In this document: in pieces, positions 1 through 6,618 of the stretch | How positions within the stretch are numbered: the stretch's first letter is position 1 | Layout of the letters: every line of letters begins with the position of its first letter | DNA from: Melioribacteraceae bacterium | GTDB lineage: Bacteria > Bacteroidota > Ignavibacteria > Ignavibacteriales > Melioribacteraceae | Assembly (NCBI GenBank): GCA_015494845.1 | Contig: WGAL01000185.1 | Location: 1-10,503 of the forward strand | Length of the DNA stretch: 10,503 nucleotides | Direction: 5' to 3' | The notes under the pieces: model-generated | Database searches by the model: none | What the model saw: the letters and a program-made list of their open reading frames with translations, nothing else | Told to the model about the DNA's origin: nothing | Made by a program: the position numbers and the translations under genes

Positions 1-2
1 AA

Positions 3-59
3 GAAATCATTAAACATCTTAATAAAATCCGCGTTGTCAGCGTCCCATTTATTAACTGA
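3..59 (+). CDS. Possible 3' end of an unidentified upstream gene
   Basis: Reading from base 3, the + strand is open for 18 codons up to a TGA at 57-59. The peptide reads EIIKHLNKIRVVSVPFIN, a charged helix-like stretch followed by a hydrophobic beta-like end, which is plausible as a protein C-terminus. An AT-rich non-coding stretch starts directly after it. The piece is too short to assign a family. Other readings of the same bases exist: frame 1 on the + strand stays open to a TAA at 82-84, and a minus-strand frame is also open. The strand and frame are therefore only my best guess. Confidence 0.35.
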   Translation, partial: EIIKHLNKIRVVSVPFIN

Positions 60-241
60 AAAGAATGAGTAATTTTCGTTTAATGTTCAATCTCTTACTT
101 TTAAACAAAGTATAAAGTTTGCTTAACAGTTCTGAATTCACAAATCGTTATCATTTCATTACCGGAAAGCAAGAAAATCTCTTTCAATGATTTTTACTTT
201 TTTAGTATTTTATGCCCTAAATAAAAAAAAGTGAGCAAAAA
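60..241. other. Intergenic region upstream of alanine dehydrogenase
   Basis: These 182 AT-rich bases separate the probable upstream gene end from ald. Several loose TA-N2-TTT matches occur (for example around 96-103 and 195-202), but none has a TTG at the expected upstream spacing, so I do not call a promoter. I see no hairpin followed by a T-run and no recognisable riboswitch or tRNA. The leader just before the ald ATG is A-rich, with only a weak GTGAG as a Shine-Dalgarno candidate. Confidence 0.5.
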
Positions 242-1363
242 ATGAGAATCGGAATTCCCAAAGAAACTTTTCCGGATGAAAAACGCATTGCGCTTGCGCC
301 TGCCGGCGTTGACGAACTCGTAAAAAACGGACATACGGTTTTTGTTGAAAGCAAAGCAGGAAAGGACAGTAATTTTTGCGACGACGACTATCAAAAAGTC
401 GGGGCGCAAATTGTTTATTCACACGAAGAGGTATTTCAACGTTCCGATATTATCGTAAAAGTCGCGCCGGTAAACAGCGAAGAAGCCGAATATTTGTACG
501 ACGGGCAAATAGTTTTTTCTTTTCTTCATTTGGCTTACAATCGCGAGGAAATCGCGCGAAATCTCATTTCAAAAAACGTTACGGCGATCGGATACGAATT
601 TATCGGTAAAGCGGGAAATTTTCCGGTTCTGCAAATGATGAGCGAAATAGCCGGACAACTCGCAATACAGGAAGGCGCAAGATATTTGGGAAGCAATACG
701 GAAAACAGTCGAGGTATTTTATTGGGCGGATTGCCAGGCGTTGCTCCTGCGGCAATTGTAATTTTAGGGGCAGGCGTTGTAGGACTTACGGCGGCACAAG
801 CGGCTATCGGATGCGGCGCGCAAGTTATCGTTCTCGATTCCAACATTGATAAACTACGGAGAATGGAAGAATTACTCGGGAAAAATATAACAACCGTCGC
901 GGCAAATCCGTTTACAATCGAACGCGGCGCAAAATTTGCCGATTTACTAATTGGAGCGGTTCACATTACGCAAGAAATGACGCAACCTTTGATTACCGAG
1001 GAAATGGTAAAAAAAATGAAGCGCGGTGCGGTAATAATCGACGTTTCAATCGATCAAGGCGGATGCGTGGAAACGAGCCGTCCTACTACAATTTCAAATC
1101 CGGTTTTTGTCAAACATAACGTCATTCATTATTGCGTTCCGAATATGCCTGCAATTGTTCCACGCAGTGCAAGTTACGCAATTACAAATTCGACTATCAA
1201 ATTTCTACTGAAGCTTGCCAATCAAGGACTTGAGCACGTTTTAATGACGCAACCGGAAATTTCCAACGGAGTTTGGGCGCACAAAGGATATTGCACAAAC
1301 GAGTTTCTTGCGGAAACATTTAACTTGGAATACAAAAGATTGAGAATTTTCCCGACAAATTAA
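242..1363 (+). CDS. ald: Alanine dehydrogenase (NAD+, AlaDH/PNT family)
   Basis: Cytoplasmic enzyme expected to interconvert L-alanine and pyruvate plus ammonium with NAD+/NADH. At 373 residues it matches the usual length of about 370. The N-terminal catalytic domain opens with MRIGIPKE and carries R15, K73 and H96 (in FLHLA), equivalent to the pyruvate-binding and catalytic Arg, Lys and His of characterised alanine dehydrogenases. GGLPGVAPA leads into the Rossmann domain, where GAGVVG (176-181) and D199 form the NAD site. IDVSIDQGGC (266-275) supplies the family Asp (D271), and SRPTT and NMPAIVPR are family-typical. The start is the first in-frame ATG and gives the expected N-terminus without extension; the Shine-Dalgarno is weak (GTGAG), not unusual in Bacteroidota. 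The gene lies 20 nt before the CoA-transferase gene, suggesting joint control of pyruvate and acyl-CoA flow. A transhydrogenase alpha subunit is the main alternative, but the length and IDQGGC motif favour alanine dehydrogenase. Confidence 0.92.
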   Translation: MRIGIPKETFPDEKRIALAPAGVDELVKNGHTVFVESKAGKDSNFCDDDYQKVGAQIVYSHEEVFQRSDIIVKVAPVNSEEAEYLYDGQIVFSFLHLAYNREEIARNLISKNVTAIGYEFIGKAGNFPVLQMMSEIAGQLAIQEGARYLGSNTENSRGILLGGLPGVAPAAIVILGAGVVGLTAAQAAIGCGAQVIVLDSNIDKLRRMEELLGKNITTVAANPFTIERGAKFADLLIGAVHITQEMTQPLITEEMVKKMKRGAVIIDVSIDQGGCVETSRPTTISNPVFVKHNVIHYCVPNMPAIVPRSASYAITNSTIKFLLKLANQGLEHVLMTQPEISNGVWAHKGYCTNEFLAETFNLEYKRLRIFPTN

Positions 1364-1383
1364 TTTAATATCGAAAGGAATTT

Positions 1384-2733
1384 ATGACAACGGAAAACGT
1401 TTTAAATAGGGCCACAAATGCGTCGTGGGTAAAAAAATATTTATCAAAAGTAGTAAGCGCCGAAGAAGCGGTGAAAGCAATTTCTTCTGGCGATAAAGTT
1501 GTAATTCAACCTGGCGGCGCGGCTCCAATGGCGTTAATAAGAGCAATGGTCGAGCGCAAAAATGAACTTTTCGGCGTGGAACTTTACCACATCCTCATCG
1601 TCGGCGATTTGCCGTATATGCAACCTGGGATGGAAAAACATTTCAAACACAAGGCGTTTTTTATTGGCGGAAATACGCGTAAAGCGGTAAACGAAGGACG
1701 CGCCGAGTTTATTCCGATTTTTCTTTCCGAAGTAACATTGCTTTTTAAAAACGGAATTATCCAACCTGACGTCGCTTTGATTAACGTTTCGCCGCCTGAC
1801 GAGTTCGGATTTTGCAGTTACGGAATCGACGTGGGCAATATCAAAACGCCGGCTGAAAAAGCAAAAACCGTAATCGCTCAAATTAATAGAAATATGCCGC
1901 GCGGCTTGGGCGATAGTTTTATCCACATCAACAAAATTGATTACATTGTCGAAGCGGACGAACCACTTTTGGAACTTCCGCAAGTTGACCCTAACACTTC
2001 GCCGGAAGTTCTTAAAGTTTACGATAAAATCGGCGAAAACGTTGCAAGTCTTATCGAAGACGGCGCGACAATACAAATGGGAATCGGCGCAATTCCGGAT
2101 TCGGTTCTTAAATATTTACGAGACAGAAGAAATCTTGGCGTTCACACGGAAATGTTTTCCGACGGAATCATCGAGTTGGTTGAAGAAGGCGTAATTACCG
2201 GCGAAGAAAAAACGCTTCATCCTGGGAAAATTATCGCCGGATTCGTTTTAGGCAGTAAACAAGCGTACGATTTTGTCGATAATAATCCTATAATAGAATT
2301 TCATCCGCAAGAATATGTGAACGACCCGTTTGTGATTGCAAAAAACAAAAAAATGGTAGCGATTAATTCGGCAATTGAAATTGATTTAACAGGACAAGTT
2401 TGCTCCGACTCAATCGGAAGTAAATTTTACAGCGGAATCGGCGGACAAGTCGATTTCATTCGCGGTGCGGCGCATTCCGAAGGCGGAAAAGCGATTATCG
2501 CGCTTCCTTCAACAACGAAAGACCAAAAAATTTCGAGAATCGTTACGGCTCTTAAACCGAACGCCGGCGTTGTAACATCCCGCGGCGATGTTCGTTACGT
2601 TGTAACCGAATACGGCGTAGCGCACCTTTTCGGTAAATCAATTCAAGAAAGAGCGCGCGAATTAATAAAAATCGCTCACCCGAAGTTCAGAGACGAATTA
2701 ACGGAATTTGCTAAAAAAACTTATCATATTTAA
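1384..2733 (+). CDS. Acetyl-CoA hydrolase/transferase (4-hydroxybutyrate CoA-transferase-like)
   Basis: Cytoplasmic class I CoA-transferase of the acetyl-CoA hydrolase/transferase family, which moves CoA between an acyl-CoA and a free acid such as acetate through a glutamyl-CoA intermediate. The 449 residues fit the family (about 430-450). The N-terminal half has VVIQPGGAAP and the INVSPPDEFGFCSYG segment. QMGIGAIP (231-238) and HTEMFSDGIIELVEEGVITG (254-273) follow, the latter containing the probable catalytic Glu, E256. GIGGQVDF (351-358), GGKAIIALPSTT and TEYGVAHLFGKS (408-419) complete the C-terminal domain. The start is supported by a clear AAAGGA at 1374-1379. The substrate cannot be read from sequence: acetate, succinate, butyrate or 4-hydroxybutyrate are all possible. 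Placement behind ald suggests acetate or acid formation from pyruvate-derived acetyl-CoA, but that is inference. Confidence 0.9.
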   Translation: MTTENVLNRATNASWVKKYLSKVVSAEEAVKAISSGDKVVIQPGGAAPMALIRAMVERKNELFGVELYHILIVGDLPYMQPGMEKHFKHKAFFIGGNTRKAVNEGRAEFIPIFLSEVTLLFKNGIIQPDVALINVSPPDEFGFCSYGIDVGNIKTPAEKAKTVIAQINRNMPRGLGDSFIHINKIDYIVEADEPLLELPQVDPNTSPEVLKVYDKIGENVASLIEDGATIQMGIGAIPDSVLKYLRDRRNLGVHTEMFSDGIIELVEEGVITGEEKTLHPGKIIAGFVLGSKQAYDFVDNNPIIEFHPQEYVNDPFVIAKNKKMVAINSAIEIDLTGQVCSDSIGSKFYSGIGGQVDFIRGAAHSEGGKAIIALPSTTKDQKISRIVTALKPNAGVVTSRGDVRYVVTEYGVAHLFGKSIQERARELIKIAHPKFRDELTEFAKKTYHI

Positions 2734-3429
2734 ATGATTGCGGTTATCGGCGACATACACGGTTGTTATTACACTTTGATTGAACTTATTCATCAAATCG
2801 AGAAAAAATATCCCGACGCGGAAATAATATCGCTTGGCGATTTGGTCGATAGAGGGAATCATAGTTACGAAGTAGTTTCATATGTTATGGAATCCGGAAT
2901 TCGTTTTGTGCCCGGGAATCACGATTATATGTTTTATCATTTTTTCAAATACCCTTCCAGCGCTTTCGCGCGTTCATGGATTTTTAACGGAAACGAAGCG
3001 ACTTTAGCTTCATACGAAGGACACGAAGACGAAATACTTTCACATATAGATTTTATAGCAAACCAGCAATTGTACATCGATTCCGAGGATGCATTTATAA
3101 CGCACGCCGGAATTTCGGTTTATTATAAAAATCTCTTACCAAAAAATTTCAAAAACGAACCTGACATTTTGTACGAAGTAATTAACAGAGATTATTTGCA
3201 CGATATTGGCGTGTTATGGACTCGCGACCCGTTATTAAATATCGGGAAATTACAAGTCGTAGGTCATTCAAAACTCCAAGAACCGAAATTTGACGTTGAT
3301 GCAAACGCTTTGTATATAGATACCGGCGCATTCTCCGGAAACAAACTCAGCGCCGCAATCATCGAAAAGAATGAAGTTATTGAAATTATATCAGAAAAAA
3401 CCCATATACAGGATTATAGAATTTACTAA
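2734..3429 (+). CDS. Metallophosphoesterase, PPP/ApaH-like serine/threonine phosphatase type
   Basis: Soluble two-metal phosphoesterase of 231 residues, with the full set of PPP-family motifs in order: GDIHG (6-10), GDLVDRG (35-41), GNHD (61-64), HAG (124-126), VGHS (176-179) and DTG (196-198). These supply the Asp, His and Asn metal ligands and the catalytic His, so the protein should be active. This family includes bacterial PrpA/PrpB and lambda-type protein phosphatases and the symmetrical Ap4A hydrolase ApaH; the motifs alone do not separate protein from nucleotide substrates. LWTRDPL (161-167) resembles the W-x-R segment seen in that group. No signal peptide or membrane segment is visible. 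The ATG follows the CoA-transferase stop codon with no intervening base (TAA|ATG) and has no clear Shine-Dalgarno, so translation probably depends on ribosomes ending the upstream gene. This makes it the third gene of the ald operon. Confidence 0.88.
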   Translation: MIAVIGDIHGCYYTLIELIHQIEKKYPDAEIISLGDLVDRGNHSYEVVSYVMESGIRFVPGNHDYMFYHFFKYPSSAFARSWIFNGNEATLASYEGHEDEILSHIDFIANQQLYIDSEDAFITHAGISVYYKNLLPKNFKNEPDILYEVINRDYLHDIGVLWTRDPLLNIGKLQVVGHSKLQEPKFDVDANALYIDTGAFSGNKLSAAIIEKNEVIEIISEKTHIQDYRIY

Positions 3430-3522
3430 GGTGTGATTTAAAGCAATTTTTTATATTATTTTTTTAATATTTTTATTTTATTTTTCGATAATATTATTTC
3501 AATCAATATAAAAGTCACGTTT

Positions 3523-5034
3523 ATGAAGAGAACAAATTTACTCGGATTACTATTTTTGATAACCGCCTTTTTACTTTCCGCTGTTAATATTAACGCCCAG
3601 CATGTAGATGAAAAAATAAAAAAAATAACAATAAAATTAAGAAAAGATAAAAACTACCTTAACCTTAATTATCTTGTATTCCAATTTGATCAAAAAACCG
3701 CCGCAAAACTGCAAAACATTCCGCGCGTTTCAAAAAAAGATCCGTTCAGTTTTCTAAGTAGTGATGATATTCAATATCAAATAGTTTTTCTCAACAAAGG
3801 GATTGAACTCGATTCAATTTACTTAATGTATGTTAATCAAATAAAGATTAACGGACAATCAAACCAAAGTCTATTTGCCGCAGGGGAGATTACCAACGAC
3901 ACAACGGAAGTATTATCTTTCAAAGATTTATATTTCTTACGCTTGAACAATTCCCAATATTACTACACGTTGCTTGATTTGATTAAAGATTATATGAGAG
4001 AAAACGATACGGAAGAACTCCCGTCACTGTTAAATATTGATTTCAAAAAAAGAGAAGATACATACATGGGAATGTCCTCTCTCGACAATACCGATTATTT
4101 CAATTACCAAAAAGTAATGAATCCGCATTACGTTCCCGAAAACAAGAAAAAAGCACGGAGAGGACGAAGCAAAGGGGAAACAACAATAAGAACCGATGTT
4201 TCATTCTCCCGAATTACTTTTTCAACAAAAGCTTTTGATTTCAAAATAGGAAGCACCGGATTTGAAGTTGCAACGGTTGAACCGATTTTAAACTTGTTGC
4301 CGCTTGAATCTTCCAATATTTTTGTCGGTTTCCGCTCGATTTTTAGAACAAGCAATATTGTCGATGTCAGAAAAGCATCCTACATAGACGCAAAACTATT
4401 TGCGCGTATTAACATTAATCAAGGCGAGTTTTTCTCCAAACAACCTTACGTTATTGCGGATACCCCAAAATTAAATTTGAATACAGGTTTCGGAGCCGAA
4501 TTCCGCTTTACGCGTTTATGGGGTTTGCCTTATTTGACAATAAAAGCCTACATCGGCGGAGACAGTTTCACTAACCCGACATACACTCAACCTTATTCCG
4601 GCACTTCGTCAATCGCTTATTATTCAAACACGCAGTTTGAATCCACGTTTTCGTTTTACTGGAATTCGAATGTTCATCGCACAAGCCGTTTCCGTTTTGA
4701 TTTCGGTTTTGCTTATTTCGATATTTGGAAGGCAATTTACAACTCTAACAATCAACTTACTTCCAAAGATAGCGAGGGAGAAATTTTTATCGTTCCTGTG
4801 CTTGCATTGAAATACATCTTTGCCCCGTCAGGTTCGCCTCTTTTAGGTGCGCAATTAAGAATTATGGACACTCGTTTAACAGCCGGAGCGTGGCTAAAAG
4901 TTTTTGAATTTTCACCCAAAAACACTTTACGGTTTGAATTTTTAACAATTACCGAACCTATAACGCGCTCGCTGAGAGCATGGGAAAGCAAAGGCGGATA
5001 TTTCTTTCAATTGAGATATAGATACGGATTATGA
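3523..5034 (+). CDS. Exported protein of unknown function, N-domain plus probable outer-membrane beta-barrel
   Basis: I do not recognise a named family. The 503-residue protein begins with a signal peptide (KR, then hydrophobic residues 5-20) with probable cleavage after NINA25, leaving Gln as first residue. Residues 30-200 form a polar N-terminal region with alternating hydrophobic strands (KKITIKLR, YLNLNYLVFQF, YQIVFLNKGIELDSIYLMYV). A strongly basic linker follows at 207-217 (NKKKARRGRSK). From about 220 to the end, amphipathic strands rich in F, Y and W alternate with short turns (FRFDFGFAYF, LTAGAWLKVFEF), ending in YFFQLRYRYGL, typical of an outer-membrane barrel. The next gene starts inside its stop codon, so the two are translationally coupled. 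A 93-nt AT-rich gap separates it from the phosphatase gene, so it may have its own promoter. Outer-membrane location is inferred from these features alone. Confidence 0.8.
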   Translation: MKRTNLLGLLFLITAFLLSAVNINAQHVDEKIKKITIKLRKDKNYLNLNYLVFQFDQKTAAKLQNIPRVSKKDPFSFLSSDDIQYQIVFLNKGIELDSIYLMYVNQIKINGQSNQSLFAAGEITNDTTEVLSFKDLYFLRLNNSQYYYTLLDLIKDYMRENDTEELPSLLNIDFKKREDTYMGMSSLDNTDYFNYQKVMNPHYVPENKKKARRGRSKGETTIRTDVSFSRITFSTKAFDFKIGSTGFEVATVEPILNLLPLESSNIFVGFRSIFRTSNIVDVRKASYIDAKLFARININQGEFFSKQPYVIADTPKLNLNTGFGAEFRFTRLWGLPYLTIKAYIGGDSFTNPTYTQPYSGTSSIAYYSNTQFESTFSFYWNSNVHRTSRFRFDFGFAYFDIWKAIYNSNNQLTSKDSEGEIFIVPVLALKYIFAPSGSPLLGAQLRIMDTRLTAGAWLKVFEFSPKNTLRFEFLTITEPITRSLRAWESKGGYFFQLRYRYGL

Positions 5035-6410
5035 GAATGAAAATTAAAAATCAAATATTAATTATATTGATACTTTTGTCAACGGCATTTTATGCCCAAA
5101 AAGTCGATTCGAATAACGTTATTAACGAACTCGATAAAATTTATTCCAATCTGGAATACAATACAATTACTTATAATGACTTAAAACAGCAGTGGATAAT
5201 AACCGATCCGGAAATGGTGCGTGATTTGGTAAACAGATTTATTGCTACTAACAATGTTCGATTGAATGATAATAAGGTTGATAGAAAATTTCTTAATTTC
5301 TTAAGCGAACAGGTCTCATTAGGCAACGTTTCCATTATTTTGCGCAAACGCTATTTCGACGATGAAATAGAATATTTTGCTTTCGTAAAATTTAACAACG
5401 GTTCTTTCGAAGATATTCCTTTAATTTTTGACGCTGTTCTCGACGGATTTTATCTCGAGACAATAATCGGGAAATATAAATACAACCAACTTAAAGATCG
5501 TGAGTATTTCTTTAACGATTTGACTAAAAAGGATTTCGAAACAAGATTCGGATATAATTTTGACATTAATTTGAATTTAATCAACTCCGAATTAATGTTC
5601 TGGAACACAACCTCAAAAGGCAGAAACAAATATTTAGTCTCTTTGTTCGGAGATTGGGGAAACGATGCAATTCATTACCCTGGTTGGACTATGCAACAAT
5701 TGTTCGTAGGTGGGAAATTAACATACTATAACAACCTACCGCCTACACCAAGATATTATAGTTACGCGTTAAAATTCGGAACAGGTTTACCAACAAATAC
5801 TCCTTATGTAACCGCTGTTCCCAAAACTCCATTCTTACAGTCCGGAAACAGCGCATACGGCGGTTTATCCGTGGCTTTCTTGCATAATAAAATTTACGTC
5901 GATTTAGACGGAATGATGACGTTTACGGATTATTCTTTATCGGATTACGATTACGATTTCGGACAAAAACCGGTTGAGTTCTATTCATTAAGAAACTTTT
6001 TCAGTTTAACCATTCGCGCATTGGACTTATATAATCTTAGCGATTTCGGGGATTTGAATGTTTCGCTCGGCGTGGCTACGCACGATATCAACAAATATCA
6101 ATATAATCCAGGGCAAGGAATAGTTGATAAAGAACCATACAAAGAATTCTTTGATAAATTCAATCACTTCGTAAACGCATCGGTAGGAATTACAAAAGAA
6201 GGGGGATTAATTCAACATAATATCGAGTTTTTCGTCGGATATTCGCCGGACAGCTACGGTTACTTCGGAGTTAAGTTGCAAGTAATGTTAAGCAACACTT
6301 TTGGTCTTGACGTTAGAATGCACAACAGTTTTGGACTTGATACCGACAAGTATCCTTGGAGGATGGATTCTTACCTCGTCTTTTCACCGATAATCAGAAT
6401 TAATTACTAA
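5031..6410 (+). CDS. Exported protein of unknown function, probable outer-membrane beta-barrel, coupled to the preceding gene
   Basis: Unrecognised 459-residue protein. Residues 1-22 are a signal peptide (RMKIK, then a run of I and L) with likely cleavage after FYA22, exposing Gln. The N-terminal part (about 23-175) is charged and mixed helix/strand, with DPEMVRDLVNRFIATNN and VSIILRKRYFDDEIEYFAF. The rest (about 190-459) is rich in aromatic and Gly residues in alternating strands with loops such as NNLPPTPRYYS and YDYDFGQKP, and ends in SPIIRINY, consistent with a barrel. Its ATG overlaps the previous TGA (ATGA at 5031-5034). An ATG two codons in (5037) is an equally good start. It shares its architecture with the upstream gene but I see no clear sequence identity, so a recent duplication is not evident. 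The shared layout and coupling suggest both products act together at the outer membrane; the role is unknown. Confidence 0.8.
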   Translation: MRMKIKNQILIILILLSTAFYAQKVDSNNVINELDKIYSNLEYNTITYNDLKQQWIITDPEMVRDLVNRFIATNNVRLNDNKVDRKFLNFLSEQVSLGNVSIILRKRYFDDEIEYFAFVKFNNGSFEDIPLIFDAVLDGFYLETIIGKYKYNQLKDREYFFNDLTKKDFETRFGYNFDINLNLINSELMFWNTTSKGRNKYLVSLFGDWGNDAIHYPGWTMQQLFVGGKLTYYNNLPPTPRYYSYALKFGTGLPTNTPYVTAVPKTPFLQSGNSAYGGLSVAFLHNKIYVDLDGMMTFTDYSLSDYDYDFGQKPVEFYSLRNFFSLTIRALDLYNLSDFGDLNVSLGVATHDINKYQYNPGQGIVDKEPYKEFFDKFNHFVNASVGITKEGGLIQHNIEFFVGYSPDSYGYFGVKLQVMLSNTFGLDVRMHNSFGLDTDKYPWRMDSYLVFSPIIRINY

Positions 6411-6428
6411 TTCATCCGAAAAAATATT

Positions 6429-6459
6429 TTGCCAAAAAACAAAAAAATTCATAACTTTA
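6429..6459 (+). promoter_or_regulatory. Probable Bacteroidota-type promoter of tRNA-Phe
   Basis: A TTG at 6429-6431 (within TTTTG) lies 20 nt upstream of TAACTTTA at 6452-6459. This matches the Bacteroidota vegetative promoter pattern (TTG near -33, TAnnTTTG near -7) in all but the last base of the -7 box. Transcription would start near 6466, about 14 nt before the mature tRNA 5' end. A second TTTTTG nearer the tRNA (6470-6475) is too close to serve the gene well. Confidence 0.45.
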
Positions 6460-6479
6460 AATCTTAAAATTTTTGCAAT

Positions 6480-6552
6480 GGGCAGATAGCTCAGTCGGTA
6501 GAGCAAAGGACTGAAAATCCTTGTGTCGGCGGTTCGATTCCGTCTCTGCCCA
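6480..6552 (+). tRNA. tRNA-Phe (anticodon GAA)
   Basis: A complete 73-nt cloverleaf. The acceptor stem pairs GGGCAGA (6480-6486) with TCTGCCC (6545-6551), and A6552 is the discriminator. The D arm is GCTC-AGTCGGTA-GAGC and the anticodon stem is AAGGA/TCCTT. The loop CTGAAAA carries GAA at 6513-6515, which reads UUC and UUU. The T arm is GGCGG-TTCGATT-CCGTC with one G-T pair. The 3' CCA is not encoded: CA, not CCA, follows the discriminator, so a CCA-adding enzyme is required. The gene has its own promoter-like sequence and a terminator directly behind it, so it is a single-gene unit. Confidence 0.97.
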
Positions 6553-6553
6553 C

Positions 6554-6584
6554 AAAAAAACGGAATTTTGACTTCCGTTTTTTT
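6554..6584. terminator. Bidirectional intrinsic terminator after tRNA-Phe
   Basis: CGGAA (6561-6565) and TTCCG (6573-6577) form a stem around the loop TTTTGAC. It is flanked by seven A on the left (6554-6560) and seven T on the right (6578-6584), which also pair and extend the stem to 12 bp. On the + strand the T-run follows the hairpin and ends tRNA-Phe. On the - strand the complement of the A-run gives a T-run that would end the alcohol dehydrogenase transcript, whose stop codon is at 6619. Confidence 0.85.
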
Positions 6585-6618
6585 ATTTTAAATAGTCCAG
6601 AATTTTTATCGCAGAATT

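Noticed and set aside
1..84. Alternative readings of the left edge: + strand frame 1 to the TAA at 82-84, and an open minus-strand frame
   Set aside because: Frame 1 gives a less protein-like peptide that runs into the AT-rich gap. The minus frame (…NKWDADNADFIKMFNDF) looks plausible but has no ATG near a leader. The frame ending at 59 fits the change in composition best, though the choice is weak.
194..422. Two minus-strand open frames crossing the ald start
   Set aside because: Both run through the conserved N-terminus of ald and the AT-rich leader, with no motif or ribosome site.
535..846. Minus-strand open frame of 103 codons inside ald
   Set aside because: The product is rich in Ala, Pro and Ile with no domain, and it is opposite the conserved Rossmann region of ald.
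1534..2076. A 180-codon open frame on the minus strand inside the CoA-transferase gene
   Set aside because: It lies fully opposite a strongly supported conserved gene, its product is low in recognisable motifs, and it has no ribosome site. It follows from the codon usage of the real gene.
3430..3522. A promoter in the AT-rich gap before the barrel pair
   Set aside because: Many TA-N2-TTT strings occur by composition alone and none pairs with a TTG at the right distance, so no specific site can be supported.
6480..6552. tRNA-Phe as an integration site of a mobile element
   Set aside because: No integrase, no repeated tRNA 3' end and no foreign-looking genes occur downstream; the following genes are ordinary metabolic and outer-membrane genes.
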